Below, in pieces: positions 1 through 8,741 of a DNA stretch of 37,300 nucleotides (the first letter of the stretch is position 1; each line of letters begins with the position of its first letter). The notes under the pieces were generated by a model. It ran no database searches. It was not told the origin of the DNA and was given only the letters and a program-made list of their open reading frames with translations. A program made the translations under genes and the position numbers. This DNA comes from RPQJ01 sp041910015 (GTDB lineage: Bacteria > Pseudomonadota > Gammaproteobacteria > Steroidobacterales > Steroidobacteraceae), in assembly GCA_041910015.1 (NCBI GenBank), contig JAYRRR010000109.1:1-37300 (forward strand). Reading direction: 5' to 3'.

Positions 1-1022
1 CCGATCGCGTCGGCGAGGTCGCTCACCGCACTCGCATACAGGTGACTGCGGTTATACCGCGTGATCGCGTGGAAGTTCGCGAAACCGACGCGAAACTCGT
101 TGCCGAAGCTCATCGGCAGCGACACGAGCGTTGCCGGCGTGGCGTCGGGCAGGGAGGTTTCGAACCGTACGCCGCGCCGGCGCAGCGAGCCGACCGTCTC
201 GGGCAGCCCGACCTTGCCGAACTCGATGCCGGCCAGGTCCGCGCCCGTCGCATCGGCCGGCACCATCACCGGCTGCCCGGCCTGCCAGCCGTGCGCCTCG
301 AGGTAATGACCGACACTGGCGAAGACGTCCGCCCAGTCCTGCCAGAGGTCGCGCACGCCGTCGCCGTCGCCGTCGACGGCCCACTTGCGGAAGCTCGTCG
401 GCATGAACTGCGGGATGCCCATGGCGCCCGCGTACGAGCCGAGCGGAGCGAGCGGGTCGAGCTTCTCCTCGCGTCCCATCAGCAGGAACTGCTCGAGTTC
501 GCCGCGAAAGAACGGCGCGCGCGGCGGGTAGTCGAAGGCCAGCGTCGCGAGTGCGTCGGCGACGCGGTACTTGCCGATGTTCTCGCCGTAGAACGTCTCG
601 ATGCCGACGATGCCGAGCAGGACGTCGACCGGCACGCCGCTCGCCTGCTCGGCCCGCTCGAGCTCCTTACGCCGCTCGAGGTACACGGCGACGCCGCGCT
701 GGATGCGCCGCTCGATCAGGAACCTGGCGCGGTATTCGCTCCAGGTGAGCGTGCGCTCCGCCGGCTTTGCGATGGCCTGCACTATCGCCGGCCGCGACTC
801 GACCTGTGCGAACAACGCCGCGAGCTGCCCCGGCTCGAAGCCGTGCCGGTGGGACACGTCGGCGATGAATTCCGCGACTTCGGGCCGCCCGGGATCGATC
901 GTGCCGGCGCGCGCCGGCGTGCCGGCCACGCAGGCAGCGAGCCCGGCGAGCAGCGCGCATGCAATGACGGGGCGGGACGGACGCCACGAGGCGGTCCGCC
1001 GATGGAGACGGTTCCGTGTCAC
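1..1022 (-). CDS. mltB: Lytic murein transglycosylase B (3' end cut by window edge)
   Basis: Periplasmic lytic transglycosylase that cleaves the MurNAc-GlcNAc bond of peptidoglycan, forming 1,6-anhydroMurNAc. About 340 residues are visible; the C-terminus lies beyond the left edge. The N-terminus has an Arg-rich start, a hydrophobic stretch and a lipobox-like LAAC near residues 29-32, so it may be a lipoprotein like E. coli MltB. The Slt35-type catalytic Glu is E142 in GIVGIETFYG, followed by FDYPPRAPFF and the SYAGAMGIPQFMPTSF block typical of the family. The GTG start at 1022 was chosen because it overlaps the rodA stop (GTGA) and gives a complete signal sequence. It is the last visible gene of the mreB-mltB operon, consistent with glycan turnover at the elongation site. 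Confidence 0.93.
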   Translation of the reverse strand, partial: MTRNRLHRRTASWRPSRPVIACALLAGLAACVAGTPARAGTIDPGRPEVAEFIADVSHRHGFEPGQLAALFAQVESRPAIVQAIAKPAERTLTWSEYRARFLIERRIQRGVAVYLERRKELERAEQASGVPVDVLLGIVGIETFYGENIGKYRVADALATLAFDYPPRAPFFRGELEQFLLMGREEKLDPLAPLGSYAGAMGIPQFMPTSFRKWAVDGDGDGVRDLWQDWADVFASVGHYLEAHGWQAGQPVMVPADATGADLAGIEFGKVGLPETVGSLRRRGVRFETSLPDATPATLVSLPMSFGNEFRVGFANFHAITRYNRSHLYASAVSDLADAI

Positions 1023-2167
1023 GTTGAGACCAGCTTGCGACGTGAGTGGACGGACATGAGGATACCGAAGCCCGCCATGAGGGTCACGAGTGACGTCCCG
1101 CCATAACTCACGAGCGGCAGCGGTACGCCGACGACCGGCAGCAGGCCCGCGACCATGCCGCTGTTCACGAAGACGTAGACCGAGAACGTCAGCGTCAGGC
1201 TGCCGGCGATCAGGCGCGAGAACGTGTCCTGCGCCTGCGTCGCGATGTAGAGCCCGCGGCCGATCACGATCAGGTAGAGCATCATCAGCACGAAGCAGCC
1301 GACGAGGCCCCACTCCTCGCCGATCACGGCGAAGATGAAGTCGGTCGAGCGCTCGGGCAGGAACTCGAGCTGCGCCTGGCTGCCGTTCATGTAGCCCTTG
1401 CCGAACACGCCGCCCGAGCCGATCGCGATCTGCGACTGGATGGTGTGATAACCGGCGCCGAGCGGGTCGGTCTGCGGGTTCAGGAACGTGAGCACGCGCT
1501 GCTTCTGGTAGCCGTGCAGGAAGAACGTCCAGACGATCGGCACGGCCGCCGCGACCGCGCCGGCGAGGCCGAGGATGTAGCGCAGTTGCAGGCCCGCGAG
1601 CAGGATCACGAGGCCGCCGCCCGCGGCGACGAGCAGCGCCGTGCCGAGGTCGGGCTGTTCGGCGATCAGCAGCGTCGGCACGAGCACGATCAGCACGACG
1701 ACGACCAGCGTGGTGAAGTCCGGAGGCAGGACCCGCTCGTGCAGATACCACGCGCAGCACAGCGGCACGGCGATCTTCATGATCTCCGAGGGCTGGAACC
1801 GCACGAACCCGAGGTCCAGCCAACGCTGGGCGCCCATCGCGACGTCACCGAACAGCGCCACGGCGACGAGCAGCAGCACGCCGACGCCGTAGAGGAAGGG
1901 CGCCGCGACCCGCATGACGCGCGGCGGTACCTGTGAGACGAGCGTCAGCACGCCGAGCCCGAGCCCGACGCGCGCCGCCTGCCCCAGGAAGACGCGCATG
2001 TCCTCGCCGGCGGCGCTGAACAGCACGATCAGGCCCGCGGCCGCCACCGACATCACGCTGAGCAACAGCGGCCCGTCGAGGTGCAGCGCGTCGAGCACCC
2101 GCCCCGTCAGCGTGAGCGTACGCTGGGCGCGGCTCGAGTAGCCCGGCCCCGCGATTTCGGTCCTCAT
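1019..2167 (-). CDS. rodA: SEDS-family peptidoglycan glycosyltransferase RodA
   Basis: Integral membrane polymerase that links lipid II into glycan strands for lateral wall growth, working with PBP2. At 382 residues it has the usual length. Many hydrophobic segments span the protein. SEDS landmarks are visible: FQPSE at 124-128, AEQPDLGTA around 169-177, NPQTDPLGAGYH at 230-241 (D234 in the position of the functionally essential Asp), and the C-terminal GVPLPLVSYGGTS block. The ATG at 2167 overlaps the mrdA stop (ATGA), and the end overlaps the mltB start, so the three genes are probably translationally coupled. Confidence 0.97.
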   Translation of the reverse strand: MRTEIAGPGYSSRAQRTLTLTGRVLDALHLDGPLLLSVMSVAAAGLIVLFSAAGEDMRVFLGQAARVGLGLGVLTLVSQVPPRVMRVAAPFLYGVGVLLLVAVALFGDVAMGAQRWLDLGFVRFQPSEIMKIAVPLCCAWYLHERVLPPDFTTLVVVVLIVLVPTLLIAEQPDLGTALLVAAGGGLVILLAGLQLRYILGLAGAVAAAVPIVWTFFLHGYQKQRVLTFLNPQTDPLGAGYHTIQSQIAIGSGGVFGKGYMNGSQAQLEFLPERSTDFIFAVIGEEWGLVGCFVLMMLYLIVIGRGLYIATQAQDTFSRLIAGSLTLTFSVYVFVNSGMVAGLLPVVGVPLPLVSYGGTSLVTLMAGFGILMSVHSRRKLVST

Positions 2168-4098
2168 TCGTCGTCTCCGGCCGGCACGGCCTGCGCGGGC
2201 GTCGGCGGTGCGGCGGTCGCAGCGGTCCGCGGCAGCAGGTAGGCGTCGAACACCTTGCGCGCGATCAGCGCCGCCGCCGAGCCGTGCTTGCCGTTTTCGA
2301 TCACGACCGCGACCGCGAGTTTCGGCGCCTCGGCCGGCGCGAAGGCGATGAACAGGCCGTGGTCACGCAGACGCTCCTGGACCTCGGACTCGCGGTAGCG
2401 CTCGTTCTGGCCGATGCTGAACACCTGCGCCGTGCCGGTCTTGCCGGCGATGCGGTACGGCGCGCCCGCCTGCGACGCGCGGGCCGTGCCGCCCCCCTCG
2501 TTGGTGACGCCGATCATGCCGCCGATGACGACGTCCCAGGCCTTGGGATCGCGCAGCGCGACGGGCGCGAGCGCGCGCGGCGCGATCCCGGCGACCTGCC
2601 CCGTCACCGAGTCGCGCACGCCTTTGACGAGACGCGGGACGAAGCGCTGGCCGTGGCTCGCCACCGTCGCCGTCGCGCTCGCGAGCTGCAGCGGCGTCAC
2701 GAGCATGTAGCCCTGGCCGATGCCCGCGATCACCGTCTCGCCCGGGAACCAGACCTGCAGTTCCTTCTTCTTGAACGCCTTCTTCTTCCAGTCGCGCGAT
2801 GGCACGAGCCCGCTGCGCTCGCCGAGCACGTCGATGCCGGTCTTTTCGCCGAGCCCGAGCTGCAGCAGGAAGTCGTGCAGGCGGTCGATGCCGATCTGGT
2901 TGGCCACGCCGTAGAAATAGGTGTCGCAGGACTGCACGATCGCCGTATGCATGTTCACGGTACCGTGGCCGGTCTTCTTCCAGTCGCGGTAGCGGTGGCT
3001 CGAGCCCGGGAATTGCCAGTAGCCGCGGCAGTAGTGCGGCGTCTCCGGCGCGATCACACCGTATTGCAGCGCCGCGAGCGCGACCAGCGGCTTGATCGTC
3101 GAACCCGGCGGGTAGGCGCCGCGCAGCGCGCGGTCGTAGAGCGGCACGTCGATGTCGTCGGCGAGCGCGCGGTACTCGGCGACGGTGAGGCCGCGGGCGA
3201 AGCCGTTCGGGTCGAAGGTTGGCGTGCTGACGAACGCGAGCACGTCGCCGTTCGCGGGGTCGATGGCAACGACCGCGGCACGTTGCCCGCGCAGTGCCGC
3301 CTCCGCGACCTCCTGCAGGTGACGGTCGATCGTCAGGACGAGGTCGTCGCCCGCGACCGGCTCCTTGCGCTCGAGCTCGGGCGCCGTGACGCCGACGCGG
3401 TCGACGCGACGACCCTGCGCATTGACGAGCAGTTGCTGGTAGCCGGTCTCGCCGTGCAGCGTGTCCTCGTACATGCGCTCGATGCCGAGCTTGCCGATCA
3501 GCGTGGTGCCGGCGTACGCGGCGACGTCGATGCGCTGCTGGTCCTGCTCGCTGATCGCGCCGACGTAACCGAGCGCGTGGACGCCCACGCCGCCGAACGG
3601 GTAGTAACGCGTGAGACGCGGCCGGATCTCGACGCCGGGGAAGTCCGGCCGGTGCACGGCGAAGCGCGCGAGCTCCTCTTCGCTCAACTGCAGGCGCACG
3701 GGCACGGCGTCGAACGAGCGCCGCACCAGGATGGCGCGTTTGGTGCGTGCGACGTCCTCGGCCGGCAGCAGGCCCAGGGCGACGAGCCGTGTGAGCGTGT
3801 CGTCGAGGTCGGGTGTCTGCTCGCGCGTGAGCTCGAGCTGGTAAGCCGGACGGTTGAGTGCGAGCGGCTCGCCGGACCGGTCGAGGATGAGCCCGCGCGG
3901 CGGCGGGATCGGGTCGATGCGGATGCGGTTGCCCTGCGACAGCTCGCTGAAATGCTCGTGCCGCACGATCTGCAGCCAGAACAGCCGCGTGAACAGCAGG
4001 CCGAGCAGCACGAAGATGATGACGGAGGCCGCCACGACGCGACGGCCGAACAGTCTCTGCTCGGCGGCGTGGTCCTTGAGCCGGGAGTGACGGGCCAT
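2164..4098 (-). CDS. mrdA: Penicillin-binding protein 2 (class B PBP, elongasome transpeptidase)
   Basis: Monofunctional D,D-transpeptidase that crosslinks new peptidoglycan during elongation, partner of RodA. It has 644 residues, a cytoplasmic tail, one membrane anchor at about residues 22-46, a PBP dimerisation domain, then the transpeptidase domain. Active-site motifs are intact: SxxK as STIK with nucleophile S333, SxD as SCD at S390, and KTG at K553. The tail after about residue 620 is rich in Ala, Pro and Thr. It sits between mreD and rodA; 16 bases separate its ATG from the mreD stop. Class B PBPs of this type are the target of mecillinam, which is family knowledge. Confidence 0.97.
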   Translation of the reverse strand: MARHSRLKDHAAEQRLFGRRVVAASVIIFVLLGLLFTRLFWLQIVRHEHFSELSQGNRIRIDPIPPPRGLILDRSGEPLALNRPAYQLELTREQTPDLDDTLTRLVALGLLPAEDVARTKRAILVRRSFDAVPVRLQLSEEELARFAVHRPDFPGVEIRPRLTRYYPFGGVGVHALGYVGAISEQDQQRIDVAAYAGTTLIGKLGIERMYEDTLHGETGYQQLLVNAQGRRVDRVGVTAPELERKEPVAGDDLVLTIDRHLQEVAEAALRGQRAAVVAIDPANGDVLAFVSTPTFDPNGFARGLTVAEYRALADDIDVPLYDRALRGAYPPGSTIKPLVALAALQYGVIAPETPHYCRGYWQFPGSSHRYRDWKKTGHGTVNMHTAIVQSCDTYFYGVANQIGIDRLHDFLLQLGLGEKTGIDVLGERSGLVPSRDWKKKAFKKKELQVWFPGETVIAGIGQGYMLVTPLQLASATATVASHGQRFVPRLVKGVRDSVTGQVAGIAPRALAPVALRDPKAWDVVIGGMIGVTNEGGGTARASQAGAPYRIAGKTGTAQVFSIGQNERYRESEVQERLRDHGLFIAFAPAEAPKLAVAVVIENGKHGSAAALIARKVFDAYLLPRTAATAAPPTPAQAVPAGDDE

Positions 4099-4114
4099 GA
4101 CTCGCGCTGCGCGC

Positions 4115-4600
4115 TCAGGCCGAGCGGCGCGTGAGCGAGTCGCCCACGGCGACGACGAGTGGCCAGAGCAGCGCGCCCGAGACGACGGGCAGCCAGCGGA
4201 CCCACGCGGTGTAGCCGTGCCCCGTGAGGCCGTCGATCCAGAACACGATGAAGTGGTAGAGGCCGAGCAGCACCAGGACGATCGCGGCCTGCTGCAGGAT
4301 CGGGAACATGCGCATCTGCAGTTGCAGCTTGTGCGTGATGTAGCCCACGAGCAGGAAGCCGAGCGCGTGCTGGCCGAGGACCATGCCGCGCAGCACGTCG
4401 AGGAACAGGCCGGACAGCCACGCGTACCCGAGCCCCGCGATGCGCGGACTCGTGAGGATGAAATAGATCATCGCGAGCAGCGCCAGGTCGGGCCGCACCG
4501 GGTCGAGCCAGCCGGGCAGTGGCACGATGGCCAGCACCAGTCCCACGGCCATGCTGATCCAGTAGAGCAGACGCCGCGCGAAGAGGCTCGGCTGACGCAT
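4115..4600 (-). CDS. mreD: Rod shape-determining protein MreD
   Basis: Small inner-membrane protein of the elongasome that links MreC to the rest of the machinery. The 161-residue product is mostly hydrophobic, with about five or six predicted membrane segments, and carries the family-typical FLDVLRG(M)VLGQHALGFLLVGY stretch split around residues 66-86. The ATG at 4600 shares one base with the mreC stop (TGATG), which fixes the start; an upstream in-frame extension exists but would lie inside mreC and has no MreD-like sequence. Its place between mreC and mrdA is the standard one. Confidence 0.95.
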   Translation of the reverse strand: MRQPSLFARRLLYWISMAVGLVLAIVPLPGWLDPVRPDLALLAMIYFILTSPRIAGLGYAWLSGLFLDVLRGMVLGQHALGFLLVGYITHKLQLQMRMFPILQQAAIVLVLLGLYHFIVFWIDGLTGHGYTAWVRWLPVVSGALLWPLVVAVGDSLTRRSA

Positions 4601-5652
4601 CACTCGTCCGTCTCCTGCGTGGGCGACGTGGCCGGCTGCTGCGTGGCATCCGGTCGCGCGGCCGCGGTGCCCGGTGGTGCCACCGATGCCGCCGATGGCG
4701 TCTCCACGGCGGGTGCTGGCGTGCGGACCTGCCCTGCGGCGTCCGCCGGCGTCTTCGCGGCACCGGTATCGCCTGCGGTCGGTGCCACGGCCGCCGCTGG
4801 CTCGTTCGGCGGCGGTGCCGTGAACCACACGAGCAGCACGTCGCGCGCGCGATCGAGTCCCGCGGTCGGGCGCGCCTCGACGGTGGCGAACGTGCTGCCC
4901 GAACGCCTGACCTTCGTGACCTGTGCGACCGGGTAACCCCGCGGGAACACGCCGCCGAGACCGCTCGACAGCAGCAGGTCACCTGGTCGCAGATCCGACT
5001 CGACGGTGACGAACGGCAGCGACAGTTTGCCGAGGTCGCCCGTGCCCACTGCGATCGTGCGCACGCCGCTGCGGTTCGACTGCACGGGGATGGCGTGCTC
5101 GGCGTCGCTGATGAGGATGACCTCCGACGTCGCGGCATTGACCTTCGTCACCTGCCCGAAGATGCCCTCGCCGTCGAGGACTGCCTGCCCGCGGAAGACG
5201 CCGTCGACGGCGCCCTTGTCGAGCAGCACGCGGTGCCGGAACGGGTCGAGGTCGACGTTGAGGATCGAGGCGACCAGCACCGCTTCGGCGACGCCGGCCG
5301 TGCGCGCGCGCATGTCGCGCAGGCGCAGGTTCTCCTCCTCGAGTGCGGCGAAGCGCTGCAACTGCAGGTTGGCGAGGCGCAGGCGCGCGGTGAGCTCGAG
5401 GTTCTGCTGGCGCAGCCGGCCGCGGTCGGCGAATGAGCTGGTCACCCAGTTCGTGGCGCGAAACGGGAAATCGACCGCCCGCTGCACGGGGTGCACGGCG
5501 GCGCTGAGCCAGGTGCGCACCTGATCGATCTGGTGATACCGCTGGTCCGCGACCATCAGCGCGATCGAGACGGCGGCGAGCGCGAGGAAATACGCCGTCA
5601 GCGGCGGGCCCCGACCGATGATCGGGCGCGAGTCGTGGGTCAGCTCGACCAC
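4600..5652 (-). CDS. mreC: Rod shape-determining protein MreC
   Basis: Bitopic inner-membrane scaffold that connects cytoplasmic MreB to periplasmic PBP2. The 350-residue protein has a membrane segment at about 17-37, a periplasmic coiled coil at about 76-115 rich in Leu, Arg and Glu, and two beta-rich domains up to about residue 272. The remaining 78 residues form a low-complexity Ala/Pro/Thr tail with no recognisable fold. Such tails occur in other gammaproteobacterial MreC proteins and vary in length. It lies 28 bases after mreB and overlaps the mreD start by one base. Confidence 0.96.
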   Translation of the reverse strand: MVELTHDSRPIIGRGPPLTAYFLALAAVSIALMVADQRYHQIDQVRTWLSAAVHPVQRAVDFPFRATNWVTSSFADRGRLRQQNLELTARLRLANLQLQRFAALEEENLRLRDMRARTAGVAEAVLVASILNVDLDPFRHRVLLDKGAVDGVFRGQAVLDGEGIFGQVTKVNAATSEVILISDAEHAIPVQSNRSGVRTIAVGTGDLGKLSLPFVTVESDLRPGDLLLSSGLGGVFPRGYPVAQVTKVRRSGSTFATVEARPTAGLDRARDVLLVWFTAPPPNEPAAAVAPTAGDTGAAKTPADAAGQVRTPAPAVETPSAASVAPPGTAAARPDATQQPATSPTQETDE

Positions 5653-5680
5653 GGCCTTGTCGGCGAGCTAGCGGGTGCGG

Positions 5681-6724
5681 TCAATCCAGGCCGAAAATGC
5701 CTGGACCGTGCTCATCGATCAGCTCCAGCATCTTGCCGCCGCCGCGCGCCACGCAGGTGAGTGGGTCTTCTGCGACGACCACTGGCAAGCCGGTTTCCTC
5801 CATGAGCAGCTTGTCGACGTCCCGCAGCAGGGCGCCCCCGCCGGTCAGGACGATGCCGCGTTCGGCCACGTCGGAACCGAGTTCGGGAGGCGTCTGTTCC
5901 AGCGCGGCCTTGACCGCGCCCACGATGCCCTGCAGCGGCTCCTGCAGCGCCTCGAGGATCTCGTTCGAGTTCAGCGTGAAGCTGCGCGGCACGCCTTCGG
6001 AGAGATTGCGGCCCTTGACGGAGATTTCCTTGACGTGCTGGCCGGGATACGCCGAGCCGATCTCGATCTTGATGCGTTCGGCCGTCGCCTCGCCGATCAG
6101 GATGCCGTAGTTGCGACGTACGTAGTTGATGATGGCCTCGTCGAAGCGGTCGCCGCCGATGCGGACCGAGGCCGCGTAGACGATGCCGTTCAGCGAGATC
6201 ACGGCGACCTCGGAAGTGCCGCCGCCGATGTCGAGCACCATCGACCCGCGCGCCTCGTGCACCGGCATGCCGGCGCCCACGGCCGCGGCCATCGGCTCTT
6301 CGATCAGGCGCACCCAGCGGGCACCGGCGCCTTCAGCGGACTCCTGGATGGCGCGGCGCTCGACCTGCGTCGAGCCGTAAGGGACGCAGACCAGGACGCG
6401 GGGGCTCGGGCGCACCATGCGGTTGCCGTGCACCTTCTCGATGAAGAACTGCAGCATCTTCTCCGTCACTGTGAAGTCGGCGATGACGCCGTCCTTCATG
6501 GGCCGGATCGCGGTGATGTTGCCCGGCGTGCGCCCGAGCATGTTCTTGGCTTCCGTGCCGACCGCTTCGATCTTCTTGCCGCCCCGCGACGGCTCCTCGC
6601 GGATCGCGACCACCGACGGCTCGTTCAGCACGATGCCCTTGCCGCGCACGTAGATCAGCGTGTTCGCGGTGCCAAGGTCGATCGAGAGGTCGTTGGAGAA
6701 GTAACCCCGGAGCTTTTTGAACAT
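5681..6724 (-). CDS. mreB: Actin-like rod shape-determining protein MreB
   Basis: Cytoskeletal ATPase that polymerises at the inner membrane and orients lateral wall synthesis. The chosen ATG at 6724 (MFKKLRGYFSNDLSID) yields 347 residues, the same length as E. coli MreB and with the same N-terminal amphipathic/hydrophobic segment; the frame stays open upstream to 6802 but that part is not conserved. The actin-fold signatures are present: phosphate-1 loop DLGTANTLIY, phosphate-2 loop VLDIGGGTSEVAVI, and adenosine loop VLTGGGALLRDVD. First gene of the minus-strand elongasome operon, with a candidate promoter at 6775-6802. Confidence 0.98.
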   Translation of the reverse strand: MFKKLRGYFSNDLSIDLGTANTLIYVRGKGIVLNEPSVVAIREEPSRGGKKIEAVGTEAKNMLGRTPGNITAIRPMKDGVIADFTVTEKMLQFFIEKVHGNRMVRPSPRVLVCVPYGSTQVERRAIQESAEGAGARWVRLIEEPMAAAVGAGMPVHEARGSMVLDIGGGTSEVAVISLNGIVYAASVRIGGDRFDEAIINYVRRNYGILIGEATAERIKIEIGSAYPGQHVKEISVKGRNLSEGVPRSFTLNSNEILEALQEPLQGIVGAVKAALEQTPPELGSDVAERGIVLTGGGALLRDVDKLLMEETGLPVVVAEDPLTCVARGGGKMLELIDEHGPGIFGLD

Positions 6725-6774
6725 TGAGGAACCCGGGCCGTAGGAGAAGCGCAGCCCTGCGCCAAATCGCGGCA

Positions 6775-6802
6775 ATTTAACCATAGTCACGACATTCGGC
6801 AA
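6775..6802 (-). promoter_or_regulatory. Candidate sigma70 promoter of the mreB operon
   Basis: Read on the minus strand, TTGCCG (6802-6797) is followed after 16 bases by TTAAAT (6780-6775). The start point would lie near 6768, giving a leader of roughly 45 bases before the mreB ATG. The elements match consensus at four of six positions each. It overlaps the divergent gatC promoter. Confidence 0.4.
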
Positions 6803-6817
6803 GGCGCCGTGTATGAT
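6789..6817 (+). promoter_or_regulatory. Candidate sigma70 promoter of gatCAB
   Basis: ACGACA (6789-6794, four of six to TTGACA) and TATGAT (6812-6817, five of six to TATAAT) are separated by 17 bases. Transcription would begin near 6824, about 35 bases before the gatC ATG. This AT-containing patch stands out in an otherwise GC-rich divergent intergenic region. Confidence 0.5.
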
Positions 6818-6858
6818 TTGCGATCGGCTTTTTTCCAGCCTGATCGAGCCCTTCCACG

Positions 6859-7149
6859 ATGAGCCTGACCCGCCCCCAGGTCGAGGGAATCGCCCATCTC
6901 GCCCGTCTCGAGATCACCGAGGCGCAGATGCCGGTCTACGTCGACAGCCTGTCGCGCATCATCGACTTCGTCGAGCAACTCGCCGCCGCGGACACGTCCG
7001 GCGTCGAGCCCATGGCTCACCCGCTCGCCGACCAGGTGCAGCGGCTGCGTCGCGACGAGGTGACCGAGACCGACCAGCGCGACAAGTTCCAGCGCAATGC
7101 GCCGAGTGTTGCCGCCGGGCTGTACCTCGTGCCCAAGGTCATCGAGTAG
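6859..7149 (+). CDS. gatC: Glutamyl/aspartyl-tRNA amidotransferase subunit C
   Basis: Small subunit of the GatCAB amidotransferase; it wraps around the GatA-GatB interface and stabilises the complex. The 96-residue product begins MSLTRPQVEGIAHLARLEI, with the conserved HLARLEI motif, has the central region VEPMAHPL, and ends in APSVAAGLYLVPKVIE, all typical of GatC. Its stop is 65 bases before gatA, and the order gatC-gatA-gatB is the usual one. Confidence 0.96.
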   Translation: MSLTRPQVEGIAHLARLEITEAQMPVYVDSLSRIIDFVEQLAAADTSGVEPMAHPLADQVQRLRRDEVTETDQRDKFQRNAPSVAAGLYLVPKVIE

Positions 7150-7214
7150 GGGGACTGGCGCCGATTTTCGCCCCGGAAAATCAGTGCCTGTCCTCATTAT
7201 CAAAGACCGCCACC

Positions 7215-8681
7215 ATGCACACCTTGACCGTATCGGACCTGTCCGCTGGCCTGCGCGCCCGGAAGTTCTCGAGTCTCGAACTCACGCTGCACCTGCTGGG
7301 CCGCATAGAACGGCTGGGCCCGCCGCTCAACGCGTTCGTGACCATCACGGCAGACCGGGCCCTCGCCGATGCACGGGCGGCGGACGAGCGGCTCGCGAAG
7401 GGCGAGGGTGGCCCGCTCACCGGCGTGCCGGTCGTGCACAAGGACATCTTCTGCACCGACGGGATCCTCACGACCTGCGGCTCGCGCATGCTGTCGAACT
7501 TCGTTGCTCCGTACGACGCGACCGTCGTCCGCCGGTGGCACGAGGCCGGCACGGTGCTGCTCGGCAAGGCGAACATGGACGAGTTCGCGATGGGCTCATC
7601 CAACGAGACGTCATTCTACGGCCCGGTCCTCAATCCCTGGGACCCCGCGCGCGTGCCTGGCGGCTCGTCGGGCGGCTCGGCGGCGGCGGTGGCGGCCTGT
7701 CTCGCGCCGGCCGCGAGCGGCACGGACACGGGCGGCTCGATCCGCCAGCCGGCGGCGCTCACGAACCTCACCGGCCTGAAGCCGACGTACGGGCGCGTGT
7801 CGCGCTACGGCATGATCGCGTTCGCCTCGAGTCTCGACCAGGCGGGCGTGCTGTGCCGCTCGGCGCAGGATGCCGCGTTGCTGCTCGAGGCGATGGCGGG
7901 CTTCGATCCGCGCGACTCGACGAGCGTCGACCGGCCGGTGCCGCACTACGCCGCCGGGCTCGACCAGCCGCTCGCGGGCCTGCGCATCGGGCTCATCAGC
8001 CAGTTCTTCGGCGAGGGTCTCGACCCCGAGGTCGAGCGCTGCGTGCGTGCCGCCATCGCGCTGTTGCAGCGGGAAGGCGCGGTGGTGAAGGACCTGAGCC
8101 TGCCGGCGCTGCCGCTCTCGGTGCCGACCTACTACGTCGTGGCGCCCGCCGAGTGCTCGTCCAACCTCTCGCGCTTCGACGGCGTCCGTTTCGGCCACCG
8201 CTGCGAGCAGCCGCGCGACCTGCTCGACCTCTACCGGCGCTCGCGCGGCGAGGGCTTCGGCGCCGAGGTCAAGCGGCGCATCATGACGGGCACGTACGTA
8301 CTCTCGGCGGGCTATTACGACGCCTATTACCTCAAGGCGCAGAAGTGCCGCGCGCTGATTGCGCAGGATTTTGCGCGTGCCTTCGGGGAAGTCGACGTCG
8401 TGTTGAGCCCGACGTCGCCTACTGCAGCATTCGAGCTCGGCGCCAAGACCAGCGACCCGATCGCGATGTACCTGAACGACATCTATTCGATCGCTGCGAA
8501 CCTCGCCGGGCTGCCGGCCATCTCGATCCCGTGCGGGTTCGTCGGTGCCGGCGGGCGGGAACTGCCGGTCGGCCTGCAGCTCGTCGGCCCGCACTTCGGC
8601 GAGTCCCGCCTGCTGTCCGTCTCGCACCAGTACCAGCAACGCACGGATTGGCACCGGCGGGTGGCGTCCGGGTACGCGTGA
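7215..8681 (+). CDS. gatA: Glutamyl/aspartyl-tRNA amidotransferase subunit A
   Basis: Amidase-signature glutaminase that releases ammonia from glutamine and feeds it to GatB to convert Asp-tRNA(Asn) and/or Glu-tRNA(Gln) to the amidated forms. The 488-residue product shows the Ser-cisSer-Lys triad: K76 in GVPVVHKD, S151 in GGSSGGS, and S175 in GTDTGGSIR. The start at 7215 gives MHTLTVSDLSAGL, matching the family N-terminus; the frame is open further upstream but overlaps gatC there. The C-terminal PVGLQLVGPHFGE block is also typical. Which tRNA is amidated depends on whether the genome has AsnRS and GlnRS, which cannot be judged here. Confidence 0.97.
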   Translation: MHTLTVSDLSAGLRARKFSSLELTLHLLGRIERLGPPLNAFVTITADRALADARAADERLAKGEGGPLTGVPVVHKDIFCTDGILTTCGSRMLSNFVAPYDATVVRRWHEAGTVLLGKANMDEFAMGSSNETSFYGPVLNPWDPARVPGGSSGGSAAAVAACLAPAASGTDTGGSIRQPAALTNLTGLKPTYGRVSRYGMIAFASSLDQAGVLCRSAQDAALLLEAMAGFDPRDSTSVDRPVPHYAAGLDQPLAGLRIGLISQFFGEGLDPEVERCVRAAIALLQREGAVVKDLSLPALPLSVPTYYVVAPAECSSNLSRFDGVRFGHRCEQPRDLLDLYRRSRGEGFGAEVKRRIMTGTYVLSAGYYDAYYLKAQKCRALIAQDFARAFGEVDVVLSPTSPTAAFELGAKTSDPIAMYLNDIYSIAANLAGLPAISIPCGFVGAGGRELPVGLQLVGPHFGESRLLSVSHQYQQRTDWHRRVASGYA

Positions 8682-8741
8682 GCGGACGGGCGGGAGACTG
8701 TTCCGATCCACCCCTTCACCAATCAGCGGTCAGTGCTCGAC

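Noticed and set aside
2284..4134. A 616-codon frame antisense to mrdA
   Set aside because: Same shadow effect; composition is Arg/Asp/Val/Leu-rich without domains, and mrdA has all three PBP motifs.
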